From: Bufo bufo
Taxonomy: Eukaryota; Chordata; Amphibia; Anura; Bufonidae
Assembly (NCBI RefSeq): GCF_905171765.1
Contig: NC_053389.1
Coordinates: 220,416,624-220,480,623 of the forward strand
DNA length: 64,000 nucleotides
Direction: 5' to 3'
Shown piece after piece: positions 1 through 10,381 of the stretch (the first letter of the stretch is position 1; every line of letters starts with the position of its first letter). A model generated the notes under the pieces. It was not told where the DNA came from and made no database searches. It saw nothing but the letters and a program-made list of their open reading frames with translations. Made by a program: the position numbers and the translations under genes.

Positions 1-583
1 ATGAAAGATGCAAATCAGCTGACAAATGACTGCTTGTTCATTGGCTGATCACAGGCCAGTTATTGGGAACGTGTGTTCCTAGGAGCACTTGTTCCCAGCA
101 ATTTTTCCCAAAATCATGCAGTGTAATAGGGGTTGGGGCGGGAGTTTTTATTTCTTTCATTTTTAATATATTTTTGGCATATATTGCCCATCTTTATATA
201 TATATATATATATATATACTATATAGAAAGGTCAACAATATACATGTCTAATAATTATTATTATTATTATTATTATTATATCTGTTCTTATGGAAAAGGA
301 CAAAGATTTTAACTAATCATAAAACATAGGGAAACTGGGTACATCTGCAAACAAAATACCAAAGTATGAACCAATATACAACATTGAGTATATGAGAAGA
401 CTCCTGAATAAATGTGGAACATTAATTCTGTTAATTGTTATTATCAATAATCAAGGGTATATGATCAAACTGAAATTGGTTAAAAGGTTTATATTGAAGA
501 TATGAGCAAATGAAAAGATATCAAAACAAGTGTGCTTTTATTTTACACCTCAATGTGTTATGAGTAACTAAAAGGCAGAGATA
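1..583. other. AT-rich sequence without a recognisable gene
   Basis: No coding or structural signal was seen apart from two short microsatellites, a TA run at about 195-218 and an ATT run at about 251-280. The only open frames are short and low-complexity. Confidence 0.6.
195..280. repeat. TA and ATT microsatellites
   Basis: About 12 TA dinucleotides are followed 30 bases later by about 10 ATT trinucleotides. These are simple repeats with no further structure. Confidence 0.9.
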
Positions 584-1006
584 GGGTGGGTTCACACTAG
601 CGTTAGGGATTCCGTTATGGCTTTCCGTTATAACGGAACATAACGGAATCCATAAGACAGAAGGGCGGATCCGTTTTGCTGCCCATAGACTTGCATTATG
701 ACGGAATGCAAAACGGACGCCTTTAAAAGGCATTCCGTTTGCTCTCCGTCCTAATAGAAGTCTATGGGAATCAAAACGGATCCGTCTGGGTCCCTGTCGA
801 CAGGACTTTGTTTTCCGTCTTGCATAACGGGACCCAAACGGATCCGTTATGTTTTCCCATAGACTTCTATTAGGACGGAGCAAAACGGAATGACTTTTAA
901 AGGCTTCCGTTTTGCATTCCATCCTATGGATTCCGTTATGTTCCGTTATAGCCCTGTTATAACGGAAAGCCATAACCGACTCCATAACGCTAGTGTGAAC
1001 CCACCC
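584..1006. mobile_element. Harbinger-type MITE, near-complete foldback
   Basis: The element begins GGGTGGGTTCACACTAGCG and ends with its exact reverse complement at 985-1006. The interior is also largely self-complementary, with repeats of the CCGTTATG/ACGGATCC type, so most of its length could fold back. The flanks read ATA on the left and TTA on the right, consistent with a 3-bp duplication with one change. There is no coding capacity. Terminal bases and 3-bp duplication resemble the other GGNNNNNTTCACAC elements in this window; PIF/Harbinger membership is an inference. Confidence 0.8.
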
Positions 1007-2130
1007 TTACAGTGTTATCTAGTAGACCATTGAAAAAATATTGATTGCCATAGTTTATTTAATGTGTTAAGAACAAAGATGAAGACTGCAATTAAGTGCA
1101 ACTACTTTAACCACTTCCCATCTGGGCCCTTTGCCCCCTTCCTGACCAGGCCAAATTTTGCAAAACTGACATATCTCACTTTATGTGGTAATAACTTTGG
1201 AACACCTTTATTTATCCAAGTCATTCAGAGATTGTTTTCTCGTGACACATTGTACTTCATGATAGTCATAAATTTGAGTCAAAATATTTCACCTTTATTT
1301 ATGAAAAAATCCCAAATTTACCCAAAAATTTGAAAAATTCGCAATTTTCTAAATTTCAATTTCTCTGCTTTCAAAACAGAAAGTGATACCTCATAAAATA
1401 GTTATTATTTAACATTTCCCATATGTCTACTTTATGTTGGCATCATTTTGGAAATGTCATTTTATTTTTTTAGGACGTTAGAAGGCTTAGAAGTTTAGAA
1501 GCAATTCTTCAAATTTGTAAGAAAATTGCCAAAACCCACTTTATAAGGACCAGTTCAGGTCTGAAGTCACTTTGTGGGGCCTACATAGTGGATACCCCCA
1601 TAAATGACCCCATTGTAGAAACTACACCCCTCAAGGTATTCAAAACCGATTTTACAAACTTTGTTAACCCTTTAGGCGTTCCACAAGAATTAAAGGAAAA
1701 TGGAGATAAAATTTTTAAATTTCACTTTTTTGGCAGATTTTCCATTTTAATCAATTTTTTTCTTTAACACATCGATGGTTAACAGCCAAACAAAACTCAA
1801 TATTTATTACCCAGATTCTGCGGTTTACAGAAACACCCCACATGTGGTCGTAAACTGCTGTATGGGCACACGGCAGGGCGCAGAAGGAAAGGAACTCCAC
1901 ATGGTTTTTAGATGCCATGTCCCATTTGAAGCCCCCTGATGCACCCTTACAGTAGAAACTCCCAAGAAGTGACCCCATTTTGGAAACTAGGGGATAAGGT
2001 GCCAGTTTTATTAGTACTATTTTTGGGTACATATGATTTTTTGATCATTCATTATAACACTTTATGGGGCAAGGTGACCAAAAAATTGGTTGTTTTAGCA
2101 CAGTTTCTATTTATTTATTTTTACAGCGTT

Positions 2131-2900
2131 CACCTGAGGGGTTCAGTCAAGTGACATTTTTATAGAGCAGATTGTTACGGACGTGGCGATACCTAATATG
2201 TATACTTTTTCTCATTTATTAAAGTTTTACACAATAATAGCATTTTTGAAACCAAAAAATTATGTTTTAATGTGTCCATGTTCTGAGAGCTATAGTTTTT
2301 TTATTTTTTGAGAGATTTTCTTATGTAGGGGCTCATTTTTTGCGGGATGAGGTGACGGTTTTATTGGTACTATTTTGTGGGACATACGCGTTTTTGATCA
2401 CTTGGTGTTGCACCTTTTGTGATGCAAGGTGACAAAAATTGCTTGTTTTGACATTTTTTTATTTATTTTTTTTTACGGTGTTCACCCGAGGGGTTAGGTC
2501 ATGTGATATTTTTATAGAGCTGGTTTTTACGGACGCGGCAATACCTAATATGTATACTTTTTTTTATTTGTTTCACTTTAACACAATAATAGCATTTTTG
2601 AAACCAAAAAAATGATGTTTTAGTGTCTCCATGTTCTAAGAGCTATAGTTTTTTTATTTTTTGAGAGATTTTCTTATGTAGGGGCTCATTTTTTGCGGGA
2701 TGAGGTGATGGTTTTATTGGTACCATTTTGTGGGACATACGCGTTTTTGATTACTTGGTGTTGCACCTTTTGTGATGCAAGGTGACAAAAATTGCTTGTT
2801 TTGACACAGTTTTTTTTATTTATTTTTTACGGTGTTCACCCGAGGGGTTAGGTCATGTGATATTTTTATAGAGCTGGTTTTTACGGACGCGGAAATACTA
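2131..2900. repeat. 354-bp tandem repeat inside the TTAA element
   Basis: Sequence around GAGGGGTTAGGTCATGTGAT occurs three times with spacing of about 354 bp; the third copy is partial. The units differ by point changes and short indels. Confidence 0.8.
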
Positions 2901-3120
2901 AATATGTCTATTTTATTTTATTTTTTCTATTTTTTTTTTATTTTTTTATTTCTTACTTGGGATTTTTTTTTTTTTTACATGTGAACCTTTTTTTTATTTT
3001 ATTTTTTCAACACTTTATTTTATTTTTATTTTATTTTACACTTTTCGTCCCCCATAAGGTCATACAAGACCTCTGGGGGACATTTACTTCACTTTTTTTT
3101 TTTTTTTCACTGTTGATTTC

Positions 3121-3556
3121 TCCTGTAACTGGGGCTGACATAGTAGCCCCAGTTACAGGACAAATGCACCCCTATAGAGGCTGTACAGCAGCAATCCTGC
3201 GCTGTACAGCCTCACAGCAGGGCTGATCGAGGTCTCTGAGAGACCTCACACAGCCCCTGCACTCTCCGGTCCCGGCGGTCACATGACCGCCGGGCCGGAA
3301 CAGGAAGCGCACAGCGCTTCCTGCTCTGCAGACACAGCGCTCGGTGAGCGCTGTGTCTGCAGCGATCGTGAAGGCAGGGACACCTGGGCACTGTCCCTGC
3401 CTTATCTCTGGGTTGCCCTGCTGTCACTGACAGCGGGCAACCCGATCAGCAGCTGCACGATTAGCGTGCAGCTGCTATTTCTGACAGGACGTTTTAAAAC
3501 GTGCTGTCAGAAATAGACGTCCACCCATAGGACGTTTATATCCTATGGGCGGACGT
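3121..3556. repeat. String of about eleven consecutive hairpins
   Basis: Successive near-perfect inverted repeats follow one another with almost no gap: 3121-3160, 3179-3211, 3218-3260, 3266-3298, 3301-3321, 3328-3360, 3372-3402, 3410-3443, 3448-3477, 3478-3515 and 3518-3556. Arms are 8-16 bp and loops short. The string occupies the right end of the TTAA element. Confidence 0.85.
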
Positions 3557-3805
3557 GAGGCGGTTAACATAGTAACATAGTTTATAAGGTCAAAAAAGAC
3601 ATCTGTCCATCCAGTTCGGCCTGTTATCCTGCAGGTTGATCCAGAGGAAGGCAAAAAAAAACTGTGAGGTAGAAGCCAATTTTCCCCACTTAAAGGGGTT
3701 ATCCGAGTTATGGGAAAAAAAATTAAAACCTCATAAAATTCATCAGGACATCTTCCTGTCACATGATCATCTCCTAGCTCACACAGGCAGATCTTCCTGT
3801 CACAT

Positions 3806-4046
3806 TGCAGATACAGCTACGGCTCAGATACAGCTACGGCTAGGATGCAGCTACGGCTCAGATACAGCTACGGCTCAGCTACAGCTACGGCTCAGATACA
3901 GCTACGGCTCAGATACAGCTACGGCTCAGATACAGCTACGGCTAGGATGCAGCTACGGCTAGGATGCAGCTACGGCTCATAAACAGCTACGGCTAGGATG
4001 CAGCTACGGCTCATAAACAGCTACGGCTAGGATGCAGCTACGGCTC
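3806..4046. repeat. 17-bp minisatellite, forward array
   Basis: About 14 units of CAGCTACGGCTCAGATA and variants. The reverse complement of this unit closely matches the unit of the adjacent larger array, so the two arrays lie head to head. Confidence 0.85.
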
Positions 4047-4047
4047 T

Positions 4048-5035
4048 ATCTATAAGATGGACATATAGCTGTATCTAAGCTATTGCTGTATCTAAGCTAT
4101 CACTGATTCTAAGCCACCGCTGTATCTAAGCTACAGCGGTATCTAAGCTATCGCTGTATCTAAGCTACAGCTGTATCTAAGCTACCGCTTTATACAAGCT
4201 ACCGCTTTATATAAGCTACCGCTGTATCTAAGCTATCGCTGTATATAAGCCACAGCTGTATCTAAGCTATCGCTGATTCTAAGCTATAGCTGTATGAAAG
4301 CTACCGCTGATTCTAAGCTGCAGCTGTATCTAAGCTACAGCTGTATCTAAGCTATCGCTGTATCTAAGCTACCGCTGTATCTAAGCTACCGCTGTATCTA
4401 AGCTATCGCTGTAGCTAAGCTACAGCTGTATCTAAGCTATCGCTGTATCTAAGCTACCGCTGATTCTAAGCTATCGCTGTATCTCAGCTACCGCTGTATC
4501 TAAGCTATAGCTGTATCTAAGCTACCTCTGTATCTAAGCTATCGCTGTATCTAAGCTACCGCTGTATCTAAGCTATCGCTGTAGCTAAGCTACAGCTGTA
4601 TCTAAGCTATCGCTGTAGCTAAGCTACAGCTGTATCTAAGCTATCGCTGTATCTAAGCTACCGCTGATTCTAAGCTATCGCTGTATCTCAGCTACCGCTG
4701 TATCTAAGCTATAGCTGTATCTAAGCTACCTCTGTATCTAAGCTATCACTGTATCTAAGCTACAGCTGTATCTAAGCTACAGCTGTATCTAAGCTATTGC
4801 TGTATCTAAGCTATCGCTGATTCTAAGCTACTGCTGATTCTAAGCTACCGCTGATTCTAAGCTACCGCTGTATCTAAGCTATTGCTGTATCTAAGCTACC
4901 TCTTTATCTAAGCTATCGCTGTATCTAAGCTACAGCTGTATCTAAGCTATTACTGTATCTAAGCTATAGATTAGATAAAGATATATCTTGGATGCAGATA
5001 TAGATATAGCTATAGCTATATCTAAGCTATATGAT
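4048..5035. repeat. 17-bp minisatellite, inverted array
   Basis: About 55-58 units of TATCTAAGCTATCGCTG with variants at the same few positions (ATC/ACA/ACC before GCTG). The array degrades at its right end near 4970-5035 into TATAGCTA-type sequence. Confidence 0.9.
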
Positions 5036-5264
5036 GAACAATTATTTCCTTTTTTCCCCAGGGGGGGTATTAACATTATAATGGGGACTTGTTGAGGGGG
5101 CCAGGGCTGTAATAACAATCCCCAGAAGCGGGAGGGGAACGTGTAAACTGGCCCAAGTGAGGGAAGGAGCCAGACACATACCCTGCTGCTGGTGCTGCTG
5201 TTGGAGAAAATCTATAATCTCGGCTCTGGTAAGTATCGCACATGAGCGATCGCTTACCATCACC

Positions 5265-5635
5265 GAGGCTGTGTGAGGAGAGGGAGAGAGGGGCGGGCAC
5301 CAAAGGCTCTGACGTCTCGTTTACAGAGCCGGGCCACTCCCTCAAGCAGGGAGACGGCTGTAAACGAAACGTCATCAGCAGAGCAGAGCCGAGGCAGTGT
5401 GAGGAGAGCTGGAGGGGGGAGGGCACCAGAGGCTCTGACGTCTCGTTTACAGAGCAGGGCCACTCCCTCAAGCAGGGAGACGGCTGTAAACGAAACGTCA
5501 TCAGCAGAGCAGAGCCGAGGCAGTGTGAGGAGAGCTGGAGGGGGGAGGGCACCAGAGGCTCTGACGTTTCGTTTACAGAGCCTGGACACTCCCTCAAGCA
5601 GGGAGAAGCTTGTAAACGAGACGTCAGTGCCTGAG
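5265..5635. repeat. 126-bp segment in three tandem copies
   Basis: GAGGCNGTGTGAGGAGAG starts units at 5265, 5391 and 5517, exactly 126 bp apart. Each unit carries TGACGTYTCGTTTACAGAG and, about 50 bp on, the near-complementary GTAAACGAAACGTCA, forming a hairpin with CRE-like TGACGT halves. Because 126 is divisible by 3, several frames stay open by chance. Confidence 0.9.
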
Positions 5636-5854
5636 CAGGGTTGATGACGTCGGGGGTCACATGACCCAAATGTGAACTGGCTAAACAGCGCAAAATAGCT
5701 AATGTAAGTGATTTACAAAATAGTTTCATATAATACTATAAGAGTTATTAGCATAAATGTATTTAACTCGGATAACCCCTTTAAGGGGAATAAAAAATTC
5801 CTTCCCGACTCCAATCAGGCAATCAGAATAACTCCCTGGATCAACGACCCCTCT

Positions 5855-6112
5855 CTAGTAGCTATAGCCTGTAATATTATTACGCTCCAGAAATACATCC
5901 AGGCCCCTCTTGAATTCCTTTATTGTACTCACCATCACCACCTCCTCAGGCAGAGAGTTCCATAGTCTCACTGCTCTTACTGTAAAGAATCCTTTTCTAT
6001 GTTTGTGTACAAACCTTCTTTCCTCCAGACGCAGAGGATGTCCCCTCGTCACAGTCACAGTCCTGGGGATAAATAGATGATGGGAGAGATCTCTGTACTG
6101 ACCCCTGATTAA
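5855..6112 (-). pseudogene. C-terminal end of CR1-like reverse transcriptase ORF
   Basis: The minus-strand frame shows the typical end of a CR1/L2 polyprotein: a TRGHPLRLEERR segment followed by FFTVRAVRLWNSLPEEVV and TIKEFKRGLDVFL. In the family this tail lies downstream of the catalytic RT domain and ends near the 3' UTR. Its upstream end is cut at 6112 by the Tc1 element at 6113-7127, and the frame continues beyond that element and the next MITE into 7630-8044. It is a nonfunctional fragment. Confidence 0.8.
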
Positions 6113-6984
6113 CACTGCCTGTCCAAAAAAAAAGTCGCCACCAAAAAAAAAAAAAGATTCTCAATGGGGTTAAGGTCTGGACTCTGTGATGGCCAATCCA
6201 TGTGTGAAAATGATGTCTCATGCTCCCTGAACCACTCTTTCACAATTTGAGCCCGATGAATCCTGGCTTTGTCATCTTGGAATATGCCCGTGCCATCAGG
6301 GAAGAAAAAATCCATTGATGGAATAACCTGGTCATTCAGTATGTTCAGGTAGTCAGCTGGCCTCATTCTTGGAGCACATACTGTTGCTGAACCTAGACCT
6401 GACCAACTGCAGCAACCCCAGATCATAGCACTGCCCCCACAGGCTTGTACAGTAGGCACTAGGCATGATGGGTGCATCACTTCATCTGCTTTTCTTCTTA
6501 CCCTGATGCGCCCATCACTCTGGAACAGGGTAAATCTGGACTCATCAGACCACATGACCTTCTTCCATTGCTCCAGAGTCCAATCTTTATGCTCCCTAGC
6601 AAATTGAAGCCTTCTTTTCTGTTTTGCCTCACTGATTAGTGGTTTTCTTACGGCTACACAGCTGTTCAGTCCCAATCCCTTGAGTTCCCTTCGCATTGTG
6701 CGTGTAGAAATGCTCTTACTTTCACTATTAAACATAGCCCTGAGTTCTACTGTTGTTGTTCTTCGATTTGATTTCACCAAACGTTTAAGTGATTGCCATC
6801 CATGATCATTCAGGATTTTTTCCCCGCCACATTTCTTCCTCAAATACAATGGGTCCCCACTATCCTTCCAGTTTTTAATAATACGTTGGACAGATGTTTT
6901 CTCTGCTTGATGCATGCCAATGATTTGACCCTTCTCAAACAGACTAACATCTTTTCCACAACCACGAGATGTGTCTTTCGACAT
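6109..6984 (-). pseudogene. Tc1/mariner transposase, C-terminally truncated
   Basis: The 291-codon minus-strand frame starts [19 protein letters not shown], typical of Tc1 transposases with an N-terminal paired-type helix-turn-helix. A catalytic DDE set is visible: the first Asp in WSDESRFT, the second in the [11 protein letters not shown] block, and the Glu in [10 protein letters not shown]. Directly after that Glu the frame runs into the terminal repeat ([14 protein letters not shown]), so the C-terminal region of about 40-50 residues usual for the family is deleted. The linker between HQAEKTS and VQRIIKNW looks short, as if part of the first helix-turn-helix is missing (inference). The enzyme would cut and paste at TA; this copy is almost certainly inactive. 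Confidence 0.9.
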
Positions 6985-7127
6985 GGTTGTTCAAGAAATG
7001 AGAAGCAACTCATTGCACCAGTTGGGGTTAAATAACTTGTTGCCAGCAGAAAGATAATCGCCCATGCAGTAATTATCCAATAGGAGGCTCATATCCAGGT
7101 GGCAACTTTTTTTTTGGACAGGCAGTG
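6113..7127 (-). mobile_element. Tc1/mariner element, internally deleted (copy 1)
   Basis: Terminal repeats CACTGCCTGTCC at 6113 and its complement ending at 7127 bound a minus-strand transposase. The right flank is TA, the left AA (expected TA with one change). It lies in the CR1-like LINE. The right arm retains GGTGGCAACTTTTTTTTTGG, the left the matching AAAAAGTCGCCACC. Confidence 0.9.
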
Positions 7128-7139
7128 TATTTATACATA

Positions 7140-7626
7140 GGGCCAGATTTATCATTAGCTCAGGTCAGAATAATGGAGTGAAAAAGTCCCCAAAAAAGTC
7201 CCAAACGCTAAAACTTCGCACAAATTTGCGACTTTTTTCTGCTCTGCACTATGCTCGCCAGTTTTCTGAAAGTGGGCGTGTTTTCTTATGTAAATGAATC
7301 TCTAGACAGATTTACTATTGGGACTATTTGAAAAGTCGCAAAAAAGTCGCAATTTCACTCCAGTGAGGACCATGCTTATCTTATGAGACTTTTTAATAGA
7401 ACATGCGACTTTTTCATAAAAATGTGCGACTTTTTCGTAAAGATGTGCGACTTTTTCGTAAAGATGTGCGACTTTTGTAAAGCTGCTTACTGACGGATAA
7501 ACTGCTACCATCAAACCACATTTATTACAGTCTTAAAGGGCCGATCATAAATCTGACTTGGCTAAAACTGACTTTAGCCATATGTGAAAGTGGAGTGAGC
7601 TGTCAGAGTCATGATAAATCTGGCCC
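7140..7626. mobile_element. MITE with GGGCCAGATTTATC ends
   Basis: The ends GGGCCAGATTTATCAT and, inverted, GGGCCAGATTTATCATG are flanked by ATA at 7137-7139 and 7627-7629. It lies in the CR1-like LINE just beyond the Tc1 element. The interior has repeats of GTGCGACTTTTTCGTAAAGA near 7400-7480. A second copy starts at 39888. No coding capacity. Confidence 0.8.
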
Positions 7627-7629
7627 ATA

Positions 7630-8044
7630 CTTATTACATCTCCCCTCAGTCATCTTTTTTTCTAAAGTCAATAACCCCAATTTTGATAATCTATCAGTGT
7701 ACTGTAGTCCATCCATTATACTTTAGTTGCCCTCCTCTGAACCCTCTCCAGCTCTACTATGTCTGCCTTGTTCACAGGAGCCCAGAACTGTACACAGTAC
7801 TCCATGTGTGGTCTGACTAGTGATTTGTAAAGTGGCAGGACTATGTTCTCATCACGGGCATCTATGCCCCTTTTGATGCAACCCATTATCTTATTGGCCT
7901 TGGCAGCAGCTGTCTGACACTGGTTTCTACAGCTTAGTTTGCTGTTCACCAAAATTCCTAGGTCCTTTTCCACATCAGTGTTACCCAATGTTTTACCATT
8001 TAGTATGTACGGGTGACTTGCATTATTCCTTACATTTATCAGTG
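7630..8044 (-). pseudogene. RT-domain fragment of the CR1-like LINE
   Basis: The frame at 7716-7988 encodes KDLGILVNSKLS, then AKANKIMGCIKRGID, then LYKSLVRPHMEYCVQFWAP and ELERVQRRATKV. This order is characteristic of the thumb and connection region after the RT palm in CR1/L2 LINEs. Immediately upstream at 8797-8850 another frame encodes DRLEAWAEKW; the two are separated by the TTAA foldback element at 8049-8792. At least one frameshift lies between about 7988 and 8044, and a second is likely near 7700, so the copy is dead. Confidence 0.85.
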
Positions 8045-8048
8045 TTAA

Positions 8049-8792
8049 AGGGTTTCTACCATCAGAAATACTGTTATGTAGCTGACTGACGTTAGCGATG
8101 TGCTAATGTCAGCACTACATAACAGTATGATTTTTAAATTTCTTCCTGCAGCCGTTCTGATAAAATAAGCACTTTTATAATATGCTAATGAGCCTCTAGG
8201 TGCTATGTGGGCGTAGAATCATCACCTAAAGGCTCCATCTACTCACCCTTTATCCCGCCCAGGTCCTCTGTTCTGCCCGCGCCGCTCCTCTTGATTGATG
8301 TCACGGTTCGCAGCATCGCTGACGAAATCCCGCACCTGCGCCGTTCACTTCTGTATTCAGTGCAGGCGCAGTGAGTGAATGATGCGCTCCTGGTGCCGGA
8401 TTCCTCACTGCGCCTGCGCCGACTACGTCACAGTGAGGAAGCCGGCACCAGGAGAGCGGCCTTCACTCACTGCGCCTGCGCCGAATACAGAAGTGAACGG
8501 CGCAGGCGCGTGATTTCGTCAGCGATGCTGCGAACCGTGACATCAATCAAGAGGAGCGGCGCGGGCAGAACAGAGGACCTGGGCGGGATAAAGGGTGAGT
8601 AGATGGAGCCTTTAGGTGATGATTCTACGCCCACATAGCACCTAGAGGCTCATTAGCATATTATAAAAGTGCTTATTTTATCAGAACGGCTGCAGGAAGA
8701 AATTTAAAAATCATACTGTTATGTAGTGCTGACATTAGCACATCGCTAACGTCAGTCAGCTACATAACAGTAATTCTGATGGTAGAAACCCT
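8049..8792. mobile_element. TTAA foldback element
   Basis: TTAA at 8045-8048 and 8793-8796 flanks ends AGGGTTTCTACCATCAG. Almost the whole 744 bp is one inverted repeat: arms of roughly 340 bp include GCGCAGGCGCAG-type blocks and TTCACTTCTGTATTC, folding around about 8420. It interrupts the reverse transcriptase frame of the CR1-like LINE between DRLEAWAEKWKMRF and the next block. No transposase is present. Confidence 0.9.
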
Positions 8793-8853
8793 TTAAACCT
8801 CATCTTCCACTTCTCTGCCCAAGCCTCCAATCTATCCATATCCATCTGTATAA

Positions 8854-9240
8854 GGCCTCATGCACACGACAGTTGTTTTTATCGGTCCGCAAAATGTGGT
8901 TCCATTGTTCCGTGATCCGTGTCCGTTTTTGTTTCCGTGTGTCTTCCTTTATTTTTGGAGGACCATCAGACATAAAGGAAAGTAAAAAAAAGTCTAAGAC
9001 AGGTTTGCCATGCAAATAATAGGAAAAAAACGGACGCGGACGTGCATACACGGATGACAATCTTGTGTGCCTCCGCGTTTTTTAGCGGTCCCATTGACTT
9101 GAATGGGTCCGCAAACCGTTTTCAGTGAAAATAATTGGACAGGTTACATTTTTTTGACGGACTGGAACCACGAATCACGGACGCGGATGGCAAACGGCGC
9201 AACGGACACGGAATAAAACAATGGTCGTGTGCATAAGGCC
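8854..9240. mobile_element. Harbinger-type MITE
   Basis: TAA at 8851-8853 and 9241-9243 flank ends GGCCTCATGCACACGAC and its near-complement. The interior contains subterminal inverted blocks (GGTCCGCAAAA, ACGGACGCGGA). No ORF. Confidence 0.85.
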
Positions 9241-9363
9241 TAAGTTATAGGTTTTTGCAAGGTTTTTTCGTTGTCAGTGAACCTCTATGGTTCCATTGGG
9301 CAATGTTATTTAATGGCTTTGTTGGACTGAGAAAAATAATAATGGGAGATTTTGTTTAACCTC

Positions 9364-9720
9364 TTCCGGACACAGGGCGTACAGGTACGCCCTGATGTCC
9401 CGGTACTTAAGGACACAGGGTGTACCTGTACGCCCTGTGTATTTCCGATCACCGCCGCACGGCGGTGATTGTAACCCGGGGCCTGCTCAAATCATTGAGC
9501 AGGCACTCGGGGCCAATGCGCCAGGGGGTCCTGTGACCCCCCCGTGTAGGCGATCGCAGCAAACCGCAGGTCAATTCAGACCTGCGGTTTGCTGCGTTTC
9601 CGGGTTATTCGGGTCTCTGGGGACCCGATAACCTGGAACAGGATGATCACCATAATACACCACCAATCACCATCCTGCGATCCTTTGAGGTGATGTGACA
9701 TCACCTCTCAGGATCAGCTC
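9364..9720. repeat. Hairpin string at the left end of piggyBac element
   Basis: Consecutive inverted repeats include the GTACAGGTAC region near 9380, CAGGGTGTACCTGTACGCCC near 9416-9440, ATCACCGCCGCACGGCGGTG near 9449, the CCTGCTCAAATCATTGAGCA hairpin near 9482, the GCAAACCGCAGGTC hairpin near 9557-9595, and GAGGTGATGTGACATCACCT near 9687. Confidence 0.75.
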
Positions 9721-10342
9721 TAATTAAATGGCTGCAGGGGCGGACATTTCAAATTAGAGCAGCGCTCCTCTCCTCCTCCTTTTCAGTCCGGGGAGCCGAG
9801 GAGAGAGGAGCGCTGCACTTCGTTGGATTTCAGCCAGCACCCCTATCTGTCCAGGCATTACCCCATCTGTGCCCAGCACCCCATCTGTGCCCCAGCACCC
9901 CCATCAGGTATTTAGGGAAAGGTTAGGGACAGGTTAGGTTAGGCAGGGATATAAAGGGAAAGTTAGTGGAAGAAAAAAAAAAAACTGTTTCTGATTGCAT
10001 CACCCTAAATCAGGTTTCTGGGGTCTAGACCCCCCAGGGGTGCTGCAGCTTGCCCCCTCCCCTTTCCCCACAACTTTTTTTGGGTCGCAAGCAGTTTATT
10101 TATTTTTTTTGTGCGTACGCTGATGGTGGCCGGCACTCTTAGCGTCCGGCCACTGTTAGCGCATCGCGCACCCCACCGCTGATCAACTTTGGACGGTTGA
10201 TCAGCGATTTTGAATTTTTTTCAAATTTTTTTTCAAATTTTTTGCCCTTTTTTTAGTTATTTTTTATTTTTTTGGTCTGTTAGGTTTAGGGTAAGTTCGC
10301 GAACACTCGTGCCCCCACACACACGAACACCAAATAAAGTTT

Positions 10343-10377
10343 ATCACGCACACACACACACGCGCACACACACACTC
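10343..10377. repeat. AC/CA microsatellite
   Basis: A run of CA repeats with CGCG interruptions lies directly upstream of the transposase start. Confidence 0.85.
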
Positions 10378-10381
10378 CCCT

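Larger units (their letters stand above)
1111..3563. mobile_element. Non-autonomous TTAA element (piggyBac-like)
   Basis: It is flanked by TTAA at 1107-1110 and 3564-3567, with weakly matching ends (CCACTTCCCATC and, inverted, CCGCCTCACGTCC). The AT-rich interior holds a roughly 354-bp tandem duplication: the segment containing ACGGACGYGGNAATACC recurs near 2131, 2485 and 2838. The right 440 bp is an almost gapless string of hairpins. Fragments of the same interior recur at 47284-48094 and 60526-63182. No transposase is present. piggyBac origin is inferred from the TTAA duplication and from shared ends with the transposase-bearing element at 9360-13335. Confidence 0.7.
3694..5780. mobile_element. 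TTAA element carrying two satellites
   Basis: TTAA occurs at 3690-3693 and 5781-5784, and the ends are matching inverted repeats (AGGGGTTATCCGAGTTA on both sides). It interrupts the 3' part of the CR1-like LINE: the flanking LINE sequence rejoins cleanly as CCACTTTAAGGGGAATAAA. Inside are an inverted pair of 17-bp minisatellite arrays and a 126-bp triplicated segment. There is no transposase. A piggyBac-type origin is inferred from the TTAA duplication. Confidence 0.85.
3568..8850 (-). mobile_element. CR1-like LINE relic broken up by five insertions
   Basis: Pieces at 3568-3689, 5785-6110, 7130-7136, 7630-8044 and 8797-8850 join in order on the minus strand to give the end of a reverse transcriptase ORF, then 3' UTR, then a tail of TAACATAG-type repeats at about 3568-3583. 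Encoded blocks match the CR1/L2 group: DRLEAWAEKW, KDLGILVN, LYKSLVRPHMEYC and WNSLPEEVV. The LINE is truncated at its 5' side near 8850. Intervening segments are later DNA transposons, most with readable target duplications (TTAA, ATA, TTAA, TAA). The assignment to CR1 rather than L2 is from recognition only. Confidence 0.8.

Noticed and set aside
521..985. 154-codon minus-strand ORF
   Set aside because: It is a frame through the foldback MITE at 584-1006 with no protein similarity.
5076..5729. ORFs of 109-217 codons on both strands
   Set aside because: They are read through the 126-bp triplication, again a multiple of 3, with overlapping open frames in several phases.
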